From Aquamicrobium zhengzhouense (GTDB lineage Bacteria; Pseudomonadota; Alphaproteobacteria; Rhizobiales; Rhizobiaceae), in the NCBI RefSeq assembly GCF_016124105.1, contig NZ_JADGMQ010000003.1, positions 62,001-126,000 of the forward strand: a stretch of 64,000 nucleotides of DNA, written 5' to 3'. Positions 27,668 to 35,764 of this stretch are shown here, piece by piece. The notes beneath the pieces are model-generated. The model saw nothing but the letters and a program-made list of their open reading frames with translations, was not told the DNA's origin and searched no databases. A program made the translations under genes and the position numbers. Numbering within the stretch: position 1 is the stretch's first letter; every line of letters begins with the position of its first letter.

Positions 27668-28686
27668 GAACTACCTGGCCGGTTCAAATAGACGGCGTTT
27701 CCCAGCCCCGTCCCAATGGTGATGACAGCCCACACCTCGGTTTCATGCATCTGATCCGCTTCGCTCAATCCCTGCACGACCGCGTCGTTGTGCATCACTA
27801 TATCGAAACGATTACCCAGATGCTGCGAAAGCGCTTCCGGAAGCCGAAAGTCACATGCTTCCCAATCGCCGGGTAGATTTTGCGCCCCCTCTCGAATGCT
27901 GCCATCCTCAAGGACCCGTCCCGGACAGGCGAGGGTAATGAGCGGTGCGAGATTTTTGTCGGCCTGCTTCTGTAACTCCCCGAGCATCCGTGCCAGTCTT
28001 TCCACCGCGTCGTCGCGGCTTGGCTCGGCCTCTTCGTCTGAGTATTTCCATTGGTCTAGGGCAATTACTGATGCGGCGGTGATGTCATGTGGCGTATCGG
28101 GTGAGAATTCAATCAGGCCCGCACGAATGCTCGATCCACCGATGTCGACGGCGAGCATTTGCGAGAAACCGCATAGTTGGTCTTCCTCAACAAGGCGCAA
28201 GCCGCCCACAAGTGCAGCCTCGTCGGGGTCCTGCGTGATCGGCACCAGATCAATGGCGATGCCTTCAAAACGAAGGATCGCTGTCGTCCGCCCGATTGCG
28301 ATCTCTCCAATGCGGCTGTCGCGCAAGCCTCCTCCGACTGCAATACGCCTCACACGCGCCCAATGCTCGTCCGACAGGCGATAAGAGCGCACCACGCGCG
28401 CAAGCCGCTGCGCAAATTCTTCGACGGCCGAGAAAACCACTCCGGCCGCGAACACGTCTCCCGAATCCCATGCAGCATCGATGTCGTTAAGTGTGAGATC
28501 TTCAGTCGCGATGTTGTTGAACGGGTCGGTGCCAGCCTCGCAGAGCGGTTCGCGTAGCTCATCCAGAATTCCGAAAAACGCCCGACTGCTCGCGCGGTCG
28601 CCGATGAAGCCGCTTCGGTCTTTGAGAGTGAGGCTGTAGCTGGAAATTTCAAGGTGAGGGAGGGTAGGGCGCCCGTGGGTCATCAT
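27664..28686 (-). CDS. ROK-family sugar-kinase-like protein with permuted halves
   Basis: A 340-residue protein from MMTHGRPTLP (ATG 28686, GAAGAAG upstream). The ROK phosphate motif DIGGSSIRAG appears only at about residue 180, followed by the acidic HNDAVVQGLSE and, at the very C-terminus, TIGTGLGNAVY. The first half instead holds what is normally the C-terminal part of ROK kinases (RIAVGGGLRDSRIG and DPDEAALVGG). So the domain order looks circularly permuted. The cytosolic substrate is unknown. No CxCGxxGCxE zinc motif is seen. Confidence 0.8.
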   Translation of the reverse strand: MMTHGRPTLPHLEISSYSLTLKDRSGFIGDRASSRAFFGILDELREPLCEAGTDPFNNIATEDLTLNDIDAAWDSGDVFAAGVVFSAVEEFAQRLARVVRSYRLSDEHWARVRRIAVGGGLRDSRIGEIAIGRTTAILRFEGIAIDLVPITQDPDEAALVGGLRLVEEDQLCGFSQMLAVDIGGSSIRAGLIEFSPDTPHDITAASVIALDQWKYSDEEAEPSRDDAVERLARMLGELQKQADKNLAPLITLACPGRVLEDGSIREGAQNLPGDWEACDFRLPEALSQHLGNRFDIVMHNDAVVQGLSEADQMHETEVWAVITIGTGLGNAVYLNRPGSS

Positions 28687-28870
28687 CTTCTTCGTGCGGA
28701 TGGATCGTCCACAGCAACTGTCTCGGGCCGCCCATGGTTCCACCGGTACGATGAGGTCTGAAGGTCTTCTTCTCGAGTTCGGAACAATGCCTTATCTGGG
28801 CTGTTCAGGCGCTGAGACTGGCAGGTGAAGCGGCTCGCTACGCCATCGCCTGAAGATGCGGGGCAATATA

Positions 28871-29167
28871 ATGGATCTCACTCTGGTGGTCGGCTACCTG
28901 GCTTCGATCTGCTCGATGACCAGCTTCATTCCTCAAGCGTGGAAGGTCATCAGGACTCGGGATACCCAGGCCATATCGCGGCGCATGTACACGGTAACCG
29001 TTGCCGGCTTTGCGCTCTGGACGGTTTTTGGCCTCATGAGCATGGAATGGCCGATCATTATCACGAATATAGTATGCTTTTTCGTTTCCGGATTCATTCT
29101 CACCATGACGCTTCTCCCGAAGCCCAAGATGGAGAAGGTGGCGGAAGCGCTGGATCGGAAAGGATAG
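28871..29167 (+). CDS. SemiSWEET sugar transporter
   Basis: A 98-residue three-helix protein. The PQ-loop motif is in SFIPQAWKV and the rest (SRRMYTVTVAGFALWTVFG, then a third helix ITNIVCFFVSGFILTM) matches bacterial SemiSWEETs, which dimerise to pass sugars down a gradient. The ATG at 28871 gives the family length. It is followed by a hairpin shared with the convergent small gene. Confidence 0.9.
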   Translation: MDLTLVVGYLASICSMTSFIPQAWKVIRTRDTQAISRRMYTVTVAGFALWTVFGLMSMEWPIIITNIVCFFVSGFILTMTLLPKPKMEKVAEALDRKG

Positions 29168-29190
29168 GGGGGCAGTCAGCAAGACTGGCG

Positions 29191-29221
29191 GTAAAGAAAA
29201 AGGGCGCTGTGAAAAGCGCCC
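29191..29221 (-). terminator. intrinsic terminator of the 51-residue protein gene
   Basis: A 7-bp GC stem (GGGCGCT / AGCGCCC) with a 6-base loop is followed on the minus strand by TTTTTCTTT. It lies between two convergent genes. Confidence 0.8.
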
Positions 29222-29234
29222 CTCTGATTCGGTA

Positions 29235-29390
29235 TCAGGCGGAAGCCTGACGAACCTTCTGAATTGCATCAGCCTTGGTGAGGCTGTCATCTTCAGTCAT
29301 CAACTTCAAAGCCAGCTGTTCCATCTGTCGCCAGGCACGATCGGCCTGCTTGCGGGGAAGGCTGTTAGCACACGGTGCGTTGAAACCCAT
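29235..29390 (-). CDS. small conserved-looking protein, unknown function
   Basis: A 51-residue protein from ATG 29390, which has GGAGGTTCGCG directly upstream. The open frame continues 21 residues further up without a ribosome site. It is amphipathic and helical (QADRAWRQMEQLALKLM, LTKADAIQKVRQ) with one cysteine near the N-terminus. It is the last gene before the prophage. No family is recognised. Confidence 0.7.
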   Translation of the reverse strand: MGFNAPCANSLPRKQADRAWRQMEQLALKLMTEDDSLTKADAIQKVRQASA

Positions 29391-29581
29391 CGCGAACCTC
29401 CAAGTTAAAACAGGAAGCCCGACCATGGCCGTTTGCCAATTTAAATCAAGCACGTAGCTGTGCGACCGAATGCCCTTTGGGAATAAGCGTCGCGGCGTGA
29501 GGAAGCAGACAGCACGCTATGGCGAGTGCAGATTTATTTGAAATGTGTCTGAAGTCGAAGAGCTGTGCTCTGACGAATTGA

Positions 29582-29630
29582 TGGCGATCCCGGCAGGATT
29601 CGAACCTGCGACCATCGGCTTAGAAGGCCG
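29582..29630 (-). tRNA. 3' part of tRNA-Arg(UCU); prophage attachment site
   Basis: On the minus strand this is the tRNA 3' half: anticodon loop CTTCTAA (anticodon TCT at 29624-29622), variable region, T-arm GCAGG-TTCGAAT-CCTGC, acceptor strand CGGGATC, discriminator G and encoded CCA. No matching 5' half (GATCCCG acceptor and D-arm) exists on the phage side, and pairing fails at the outermost anticodon-stem pair, so the gene is split near 29630. This is the att junction keeping only the tRNA 3' end; the reconstituted tRNA should lie at the other prophage end. It is not a functional tRNA here. Confidence 0.85.
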
Positions 29631-29714
29631 GACGAAGTTCAATAAAATCAATGGAAGTTCCGACATTCACCCGGTCATTTAGGGGTGAACAGACCGTGAA
29701 ACTTGGAACAACTA

Positions 29715-30830
29715 TCACTTTGCCTTCCGCATTCGCTGGCGCCCGATCTTGCGGGCCTCATCAGCTTGGCGAACAGTCTCCAAGTCTACAGGTTGATAGG
29801 TCCGGTGTATAGCATTCGCTGAGGAAATTGAGTTCGCCATCTTCGCCGCTGTCGTCTGGGGTGCGGCCCCGCCAGCTGAGAGCTCGATCGCACCGGAGCG
29901 GCGCATGTCTGCAAGTGTGCGCTGATCTCCGGGGAACACTTTCTCGCGGATCACCGCAAAATCATCGGGCATCGTGAACCTGGAGTACGGCGTTCCTGAC
30001 CGGTTCCGCAGGATGTTCCCAATGTCACAAGGCTCTTTGGCAAGATATGCGTCGAGCAATGCAAGTGAGCGCTTACCCAGTGTCCCTATAGCCGCCCGTC
30101 CAGATTTGGCGCGCGCCACCGGGAGATACCGGTTCTGACCATCGCCATGAATTCCGGAGATTGTGAGACCGCGAAGGTCCACCGGTGAGAACTGCGTATC
30201 CCATGCGAATGCAATCGCTACAGCGAGCCCATGATAGCCGCTGCGCCATGCCTCTTTTGTGAGGCGAACCACCTCCCCTTCACGCCAAGATTTGGAACGC
30301 GGTTCTGGCGCCTTATTGGCTAAGCCTAGCGACGGGTCCGTTTTCCCGTGGCAGTAACCGAGCGCTGCATTGACGTTCCAAAGCGCACGCCAAATCTTGA
30401 TAACGCGCCATGCTTCACGGGGCGATACGGTGGCTTTGATGTTGCGGCGGAAGATCGATAGGGTCTCAAGTGTGATTTCCGGGCTGGTCGGTGGCAAATC
30501 GCCAAATACCGGATCGATGCGCGCCCATGCGCGCTCCCATTCCTCACGAGTACGCGGCTTCTTTTCGATCAGCCATTCATCGGTTGTTTTATACCTTTCG
30601 AAAGCTTCGGCTATTGACCCCGGTGCCGCGCGCAATGGCACATCTTGATTACGACCGTGCCGATGCCGCTGCCAGCGCTCGTTCCATTCGGTAGCAACTG
30701 CCCAGGCCGAAGGCCCGTCTATCCCACACCGAACCGGTCCGAAGCCTTGTGCCTTCATTTCCTTAGTTGGCTGCCAATACCCGTACCTGCCCTTCTTGAC
30801 GATATAGTACGGGATCTTCACTCTACCCAC
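29715..30830 (-). CDS. int: tyrosine-type phage integrase
   Basis: A 371-residue site-specific recombinase. An N-terminal arm- and core-binding region is followed by the catalytic domain: first Arg in SPVDLRGLTI, second Arg in LADMRRSGAIEL (the usual HxxR histidine is replaced by M-R context), and the nucleophilic Tyr in HRTYQPVD near residue 342. It is the last gene of the leftward early operon and lies 85 bases from the tRNA attachment site. It probably catalyses integration at tRNA-Arg. Confidence 0.92.
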   Translation of the reverse strand: MGRVKIPYYIVKKGRYGYWQPTKEMKAQGFGPVRCGIDGPSAWAVATEWNERWQRHRHGRNQDVPLRAAPGSIAEAFERYKTTDEWLIEKKPRTREEWERAWARIDPVFGDLPPTSPEITLETLSIFRRNIKATVSPREAWRVIKIWRALWNVNAALGYCHGKTDPSLGLANKAPEPRSKSWREGEVVRLTKEAWRSGYHGLAVAIAFAWDTQFSPVDLRGLTISGIHGDGQNRYLPVARAKSGRAAIGTLGKRSLALLDAYLAKEPCDIGNILRNRSGTPYSRFTMPDDFAVIREKVFPGDQRTLADMRRSGAIELSAGGAAPQTTAAKMANSISSANAIHRTYQPVDLETVRQADEARKIGRQRMRKAK

Positions 30831-31098
30831 GCATTGCCTCCAGGCGAGCTGAGACCACTCCAGAAGACTGCGTAGGACTTTGAACGCTCTGCAAGTATCG
30901 GGAATGGCGAGCGGAACGCCACGCGTCGATCGCGTCTAAGTCATAGTTCCCGGTGTCTGGATCGGACGCAGGGAAACCCCGCCTCAGCAGCTGTGGCAGG
31001 AGCTCAAGGAAGCGCTCAAGCGTCAGCCCAAGTCGGCGCGCAGCTTTCTCAGGCGGGATGTCGCGCGGATCAACCGAGAAACGTAGTGCTCTGCTCAC
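30823..31098 (-). CDS. putative excisionase-like/DNA-binding protein
   Basis: 91 residues from GTG 31098 (GGAGGGGAAGGA upstream; GTGA overlap with the gene above). The sequence DIPPEKAARRLGLTLERFLELLPQLLRRGFP and DLDAIDAWRSAR reads like the winged MerR/excisionase HTH used by phages. It overlaps int by 8 bases, the position expected of xis. The function is inferred from context. Confidence 0.65.
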   Translation of the reverse strand: MSRALRFSVDPRDIPPEKAARRLGLTLERFLELLPQLLRRGFPASDPDTGNYDLDAIDAWRSARHSRYLQSVQSPTQSSGVVSARLEAMRG

Positions 31099-31328
31099 TC
31101 CTTCCCCTCCTGTAGCGCGGCGCGGCCTGCGTCGGTTATGTACCAACTACGCCGGAGAACAGTCGTTTCGCCGGTCGCCTGACGCCAAATCGCCCCGGCC
31201 AGACCAAGACCTTCCATGTTAGCGAGCGTGATCGGTGACACGCCCAAGTCGCGGAAGAATTTTCCGGACTTCCTCGGGGTGTCTGCCAGGAGTTGCAGCG
31301 CTGCTCGCTGCTTCGGCGTCAGCTTCAT
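31095..31328 (-). CDS. phage protein with winged-helix look
   Basis: 77 residues from ATG 31328 (AGGAGAAG upstream). MKLTPKQRAALQLLADTP, then SPITLANMEGLGL and SWYITDAGRAAL resemble a winged helix of the type used in phage regulators. It has 4-base overlaps at both ends with its neighbours in the left operon. The specific role is unknown. Confidence 0.7.
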   Translation of the reverse strand: MKLTPKQRAALQLLADTPRKSGKFFRDLGVSPITLANMEGLGLAGAIWRQATGETTVLRRSWYITDAGRAALQEGKE

Positions 31329-31630
31329 GTACGCTTCTCCTGTAGGGCGCGGATGGCAGCAGGTATCGACTGCCGAAGATCTCCATACCACTTCCGGCTT
31401 ATTGCAAACGGCGTGTCTGGACACGTTTCAGCCACCTCCGCACACTTCTCCACGGTCGGTCCGTCGATCTCATCAGGGCCGAGGATGCGGAAGCCGGAGT
31501 CGGTTATCGCCTCAACCATTCCAGCCGCCGTGGTTCGGTATGCTGCCCGATCGAGCTCTGAAATGCCGGACCACTCCTGCGCTGCCATCGTGCATAGGTG
31601 CCAGGCTATAATCTCACACGCGTCTATCAT
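31325..31630 (-). CDS. phage hypothetical protein
   Basis: 101 residues from ATG 31630 (MIDACEIIAWHL). It is mostly helical and acidic with four cysteines. The start overlaps the stop of the upstream gene by 4 bases. The longer open frame upstream is antisense-like filler of the neighbouring gene. No family is recognised; it is probably an accessory early protein. Confidence 0.65.
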   Translation of the reverse strand: MIDACEIIAWHLCTMAAQEWSGISELDRAAYRTTAAGMVEAITDSGFRILGPDEIDGPTVEKCAEVAETCPDTPFAISRKWYGDLRQSIPAAIRALQEKRT

Positions 31631-32199
31631 GGCTTCCCTGCCTCCTGTGCTGCGGTGAGGGCGGCGCGAACCTTGACAGCAACTGCATCGAATACGGTAA
31701 GCTCTCCGATGATTTGCTCGTCCGGGTTCGCACCCATTGCCCTGATCGTCTCCGAAACAGTCATTCTCACCATCTCGGTTTCCACCATCGCCTCCGTCAC
31801 CTTCGGCGCGGGCGGGGCGAACCTCCCCGGAGCAGTCGAGTTCGCATAGTGCACAGGCCAAGGGTCCTTCGGCACGAGCGGGGTATCAGATCCAAGAATG
31901 CCATCAAATGCGCCAGGGTATGGCTCATAGACGCGCGTAGGCTCGCTAACCTTCGGCGCGGGCGGGGTGGCTTCAAGGGCAGCAGGGAGTGCCTGAACAA
32001 GAATGTCGTGAAGAACGTCTCCGTTCGGACACGGCTCACCGGCTCGGTCCAGCATTTCTGCAATCACGTGCGCAAGAGGTCCAATCTTCACCCTCTCGGC
32101 AAGCTTCGCCTCTAGGGCGGCGTAGTCTAAGTGGCGAACCCACGGACCCTCGTGTGCGACGACCATACCAGCGCGAGTGTGCATGAAACGCTCAACCAT
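31627..32199 (-). CDS. phage hypothetical protein
   Basis: 190 residues. The two halves each contain an APPAPKV(S/T)E linker (about residues 78-84 and 128-134), suggesting two small helical modules joined by Pro-rich spacers. The C-terminal part (MVRMTVSETIRAMGANPDEQ) is helical. It overlaps both neighbours. No function can be assigned. Confidence 0.65.
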   Translation of the reverse strand: MVERFMHTRAGMVVAHEGPWVRHLDYAALEAKLAERVKIGPLAHVIAEMLDRAGEPCPNGDVLHDILVQALPAALEATPPAPKVSEPTRVYEPYPGAFDGILGSDTPLVPKDPWPVHYANSTAPGRFAPPAPKVTEAMVETEMVRMTVSETIRAMGANPDEQIIGELTVFDAVAVKVRAALTAAQEAGKP

Positions 32200-32779
32200 C
32201 TACCTTCCCTCCTTCGAGTACACGGCGGGCTAGTGCATCGCGTGCAATGTCTTTTGCCCGATAGCCGAGAATTTTTGTCTCATGCTTGTCGTGATCTTCA
32301 CGGGCATAAAGTGGGCGGCGGTGTTCGTCGCATATCCCTCTTTGGATCGGGTGGTCTGCGTATCGCTTGCACTCTGGACACACAGCTATCTGCTCCCGCC
32401 AGTCGGCAGGAAACTCTTCATAGGGGCGTTCTTTTAGGTCTCTAATTTCCTCCAGTGCCTGCCTTGCCTCATCCCGCTCACCCCGCAGCCTTGCGTTCTC
32501 GGCCTCAAGCTCTGAGGTGGCGTCGCGCTTTGCGTCCATTGCTCCGCGCATGTAGGCAATAGTTAGGAATTCGCTCTCGTCATACACCGGCTCCCGCTCC
32601 GCAACGGCGGCAGAGGAAAGGGCGGCGACCTTGAGCCAAAGGGCCTCTATGTCGGTCTTGGCGTCAGCTAGAGCATATTCGACTTGCGCCATCGAACCAG
32701 TCACAACCACTGACGGAACCATATTGCGCCACTGATCAATCGAGCGGACCATTCCTTGAATTCGCTTGATCTCACTCAT
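32192..32779 (-). CDS. phage coiled-coil protein with zinc-type cysteine motif
   Basis: 195 residues from ATG 32779 (GGGGAGG upstream). A central coiled coil (SELEAENARLRGERDEARQ) is followed by IAVCPECKRYADHP, a CxxC motif, and a further Cys/His segment (GICDEHRRP), suggesting a zinc site near residues 130-155. It overlaps the Lar-like gene by 8 bases. The role is unknown. Confidence 0.7.
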   Translation of the reverse strand: MSEIKRIQGMVRSIDQWRNMVPSVVVTGSMAQVEYALADAKTDIEALWLKVAALSSAAVAEREPVYDESEFLTIAYMRGAMDAKRDATSELEAENARLRGERDEARQALEEIRDLKERPYEEFPADWREQIAVCPECKRYADHPIQRGICDEHRRPLYAREDHDKHETKILGYRAKDIARDALARRVLEGGKVDG

Positions 32780-33503
32780 GCTCGCCTCCCCGGGGTGAAG
32801 TGGAGAGGGATCGGAGTGTTTCACCGTCGCAGCATCCGCACTCGCCAGCCGCTACGCACTCACCAACGGTAAAGCCGTATTCCCGCGCGTTGACTGGGCG
32901 AGGGCAAAAGCATCCGCTGAGCGCCTCCCTCAACCGCTTCACCTCCCGCTCTAGCTCGGCGTTCTTGCCTAGCAAGCGGATGGCAGTATCTACAGCGCCT
33001 TGGTTCTCGGATGGCTCGCCCGGAACATTCTCCATGATGTAGGCGGCAAGCCGATCAATTCCCCGCTCTAGCTCGGCGTTACGGACGGAGAGGGTGGTGA
33101 GGGTGTCGCGAAGTTGATCTTCTGTGAACAGACGCTCCACCTTGACGTTCGGATGATTATAGTTCGGCGTTGACCAATGTTCGCTGTAAGCGTGTCCGTA
33201 CCGATCTCCATGTTCAGGGTGCGTCTCTCGATAGGCGGCTACACGCAGCCCGAAAACGGTTTCTCCGGCTGCGTCCCGCCCCACCAGCTCGCTCACTGGC
33301 GAGGAAGGAAGGGCGGGTGACGCGCGGCGGTTCCATGTGTTGATCGCGTCGGATCGATATTCGTCACCGATTTCGATTGCACACTCTTCACAGCGGACGT
33401 GGAACCATCGATCAAAGTTGTCATCTTCGACTGTGCGGGTGAAGATTGGTTCTTTGCCGCAAAATGGGCAGGGCAACAGCGCCTTCTCATCAAGATGCGT
33501 CAT
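32772..33503 (-). CDS. Lar-like restriction-alleviation-type protein
   Basis: 243 residues from ATG 33503. The N-terminus EKALLPCPFCGKEP and a second cysteine pair (VRCEECAIEIGD), then DAINTWNRR, is the Lar/restriction-alleviation zinc-ribbon pattern common in phages. The classical Rac protein moderates EcoK restriction. The long C-terminal extension with repeated NAELERE helices and a Cys-rich end is atypical. Whether it modulates restriction here is not known. Confidence 0.75.
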   Translation of the reverse strand: MTHLDEKALLPCPFCGKEPIFTRTVEDDNFDRWFHVRCEECAIEIGDEYRSDAINTWNRRASPALPSSPVSELVGRDAAGETVFGLRVAAYRETHPEHGDRYGHAYSEHWSTPNYNHPNVKVERLFTEDQLRDTLTTLSVRNAELERGIDRLAAYIMENVPGEPSENQGAVDTAIRLLGKNAELEREVKRLREALSGCFCPRPVNAREYGFTVGECVAAGECGCCDGETLRSLSTSPRGGEHE

Positions 33504-33927
33504 TGGTAGCCTCCTTGGGCTGGAAGAGGGGTGACTTGCGCGGTGGCAGGGGCAGCTTGGTCGCTGCATGCTGCTCTCGGCGCGCGGCCTTGCGTGTCTT
33601 GGGAAAGGGAGCACCTCGAAGCTTGGGCGCGTCCACGATGCCGAGGTGCTTCTTGCGGATCGCCGCGACTTTGGCCTTCTCCGCTACGTCCTTTGCCGTC
33701 TTGGCGACGTGGCAGTGACCGTGCACCGGCGCGAGATTGGCTTCCCTGTGTTCGCCGCCGTTGATGAGCGCGACCTTGTGGTCAGCCTGCCAGGTTTCGG
33801 TCGGCTTGATCGGCAGACGGCACAGGTAGCAGATGCCCTTGTGGGCGTCGTAGACGCGCAATCGGACCCGAGGCGGGATGTTCACGCCGTCGTGCTTGCC
33901 GATCCATCCCTTCGTCGGGCGGGCCAT
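33490..33927 (-). CDS. HNH endonuclease
   Basis: 145 residues. The HNH core has a zinc pair ICYLC, the catalytic-type DHKVALINGGEH, and NLAPVHGHCHVAK with the asparagine and final histidine. The C-terminal third is basic (KTRKAARREQH), suited to DNA contact. ATG 33927 overlaps the stop of the preceding small gene (TGATG). In phages such HNH proteins can act in packaging, recombination or as homing nucleases; this one is far from the terminase genes, so recombination is more likely. Confidence 0.88.
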   Translation of the reverse strand: MARPTKGWIGKHDGVNIPPRVRLRVYDAHKGICYLCRLPIKPTETWQADHKVALINGGEHREANLAPVHGHCHVAKTAKDVAEKAKVAAIRKKHLGIVDAPKLRGAPFPKTRKAARREQHAATKLPLPPRKSPLFQPKEATNDAS

Positions 33928-34088
33928 CACGCACCTCCCAGCGGGTTGGGCTTGCCAAGCTCTCGCGCCAGACGAGCCGTGGTCTTACGCCTCTGCTCCT
34001 CAAGATCGGTCTTGCGTACCTTGTAGTGGGTGACGACTACCTCTCGACGGGAGAGCAAGCGGGTGAGGGAGCGGAAAAGGCGGGTCAT
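33927..34088 (-). CDS. small basic phage protein
   Basis: 53 residues (MTRLFRSLTR ... NPLGGA), very Arg/Lys-rich and probably helical. Its start overlaps the stop of the upstream gene by 4 bases (ATGA) and its stop overlaps the HNH start. The coupling on both sides is the main evidence that it is translated. The function is unknown; it may be a nucleic-acid-binding helper. Confidence 0.6.
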   Translation of the reverse strand: MTRLFRSLTRLLSRREVVVTHYKVRKTDLEEQRRKTTARLARELGKPNPLGGA

Positions 34089-34603
34089 GCTGCCTCCGAT
34101 TTCGCTGATGCGCCGCGATCAAGCCCGATCAGGTCTTCAATGTATTCGAGGATCGCGGTCTTGCTCTCCTGAAAGCGTTTGGCGCCCATGCTCCTCTTGG
34201 ATTGCGATTGCGCGATGAAGCGGTGAACTGTGGTGCCTTCGACGGCCACGACGCTGTACTCATCCATCGGGCGAAGGTTCGCCGCCCAGCGAAGCGCCTC
34301 GGCCTGCGAGCCGCATGCGAAGGTCTGCGTGTCGCAATAGCGGCACATGATGAGCGCGTACTTGCGAAGGTGTTCAGGCGTCTGAGCCCACGGCTCCAGT
34401 TTGAAGCGCTCAGGCAAGCTTGCCCACATATCCGCGATGACAGCGAACTCGTGATTGTGGCTGGCCTGGCTGCGGTCTTCGTGAGGCGCGAGCTTGTAGA
34501 CTTCCCCGACCACGTAGGCCAGATCAGCGCGCCGCCCCCAATATTCGGAAGCTGGCTTGAACTCGCCTTCGCCTTCATACCGGAACAGGAGCGGCGTCGT
34601 CAT
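34085..34603 (-). CDS. conserved phage early protein of the recombination block
   Basis: 172 residues from ATG 34603; GGAGGTAGAC immediately upstream rules out the ATG four codons earlier. Features include SQASHNHEFAVI, TPEHLRKYALIM, FACGSQAEALRWA and a C-terminal AQSQSKRSMGAKRFQESK. The pattern recalls a family often found beside phage SSB/annealing genes, but I cannot name it with certainty. It lies 2 bases after ssb. Confidence 0.7.
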   Translation of the reverse strand: MTTPLLFRYEGEGEFKPASEYWGRRADLAYVVGEVYKLAPHEDRSQASHNHEFAVIADMWASLPERFKLEPWAQTPEHLRKYALIMCRYCDTQTFACGSQAEALRWAANLRPMDEYSVVAVEGTTVHRFIAQSQSKRSMGAKRFQESKTAILEYIEDLIGLDRGASAKSEAA

Positions 34604-34605
34604 GT

Positions 34606-35019
34606 CTACCTCCACTCTGGGGAAAATGGGATATCATCGTCCAGATCACGCCCGCCGCCGTACCCGCCACCAGCAGGCTCGCGGTCGTACATGCCCTGAT
34701 CTTGGCGGGAGGAAGTGCCTTCGCTCGAGCGGCCGCCTTGCAGCGTCAGTTCGTTCACGCGTACGGTGAGGTACGTCTTGCCGTCATGCTCGCGGGTGGA
34801 AAGATCTCCCGAGACGGTGACTTCCTTGCCCTTCGGAAGCATGTCCTTGAGGGTTTCGCCGCGCTTGCCCCATACGGAGCAGTCGAACCAGAGGGTTTTC
34901 TTGTTCTGGCCAAAGCCGTCATCTACTGCGACGGAGAAGGACAGAACGGCGTCGCCATTCTGGGTGCGGCGTAGCTCAGCGGGCTTGCCGGTGCGACCGG
35001 CGATAACGATAGTTTTCAT
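34606..35019 (-). CDS. ssb: phage single-stranded DNA-binding protein
   Basis: 137 residues with an OB-fold (MKTIVIAGRTGKPAELR, then FDCSVWGKRGETL and KEVTVSGDLSTREHDGKTY), a Gly-rich flexible tail and the acidic DDDIPF near the C-terminus that recruits partner proteins. ATG 35019 was chosen by family length. It is located between the annealing protein and a conserved early gene, forming a recombination and replication block. Confidence 0.93.
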   Translation of the reverse strand: MKTIVIAGRTGKPAELRRTQNGDAVLSFSVAVDDGFGQNKKTLWFDCSVWGKRGETLKDMLPKGKEVTVSGDLSTREHDGKTYLTVRVNELTLQGGRSSEGTSSRQDQGMYDREPAGGGYGGGRDLDDDIPFSPEWR

Positions 35020-35029
35020 TGCGCGGCTC

Positions 35030-35764
35030 CTATTGCTGCATTTCCAGCGGGCGCTGGTGGCTTTTGTTGAGGTCACCGGGGAATACGGCCTCGGCTTCGG
35101 TGGCTTCCTTCAATTCGCGGCCGCGCGCCTGAATGCGCTCTCGGGCGATATCGATGTAGTCTTTCGACCACTGCTGGCTCTTGAAGACATCAACCCACGC
35201 CTTCCAGATTTTCTGAGCGTCGTTGGGTGTGCGGCAGTCGAGAAGCTCTTGGGTGATGTTCTCCAGACCGCGCTTCATTTCGGCAGCGCTGGTCTTCTTT
35301 GGGTCCCCGCCTTGGCGATCACGGAATTCCTCTGCGACGTTCGCCACGTATTTCTGGTCGTCCCAGCGACCAAGGAAGATGTTGGCGGCAATGCCAAGAT
35401 GAGAGGCGGCTTTGACGATGGCGTCAGTGAGAGACTTCTTCGGCGCGTCCTCGTCGGTCATCATGCCATTGCGCGTCTTCATCAGCGCCTTGGTCTGCCC
35501 GTAGGATTCAAACCAGTTTGTACGGTCGCCATGCCAGAAGCGGACTCGGCACCAGTGTAGGACTTCCTCACCCAGCGGCGTGAAGTTCTCCTCGATGACC
35601 TCCCAGCCAAAGCCCTTCCCAACCGGCCCGAACATCTCCGTTAGACACTGGACAACATACTGCGGGTTAGGAGACGTGCCCTTGTACGCTTTGCCAGTGA
35701 TAGGCTTGGTGAATGCCGGATCGATATCGGCAAAGCGGTTCCATATTTCGAGATTGTCCGTCAT
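35030..35764 (-). CDS. putative single-strand annealing protein (Rad52/Sak-like)
   Basis: 244 residues from ATG 35764. The N-terminal pattern DIDPAFTKPITG, NPQYVVQCLTEMFGPVGKGFGWEV resembles the Rad52-like (Sak/DdrA) fold, in which an FGxxGxGWG-type segment is characteristic. The middle contains DAIVKAASHLGIAA. A C-terminal helical region follows. It is placed directly between an exonuclease and SSB, as in lambda-type recombination modules. The annealing role is inferred from pattern and neighbours. Confidence 0.65.
   Translation of the reverse strand: MTDNLEIWNRFADIDPAFTKPITGKAYKGTSPNPQYVVQCLTEMFGPVGKGFGWEVIEENFTPLGEEVLHWCRVRFWHGDRTNWFESYGQTKALMKTRNGMMTDEDAPKKSLTDAIVKAASHLGIAANIFLGRWDDQKYVANVAEEFRDRQGGDPKKTSAAEMKRGLENITQELLDCRTPNDAQKIWKAWVDVFKSQQWSKDYIDIARERIQARGRELKEATEAEAVFPGDLNKSHQRPLEMQQ

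Noticed and set aside
29582-29660. A complete tRNA-Arg gene
   Set aside because: Only the half from the anticodon stem to CCA is present. No matching acceptor 5' strand or D-arm is found on the phage side.
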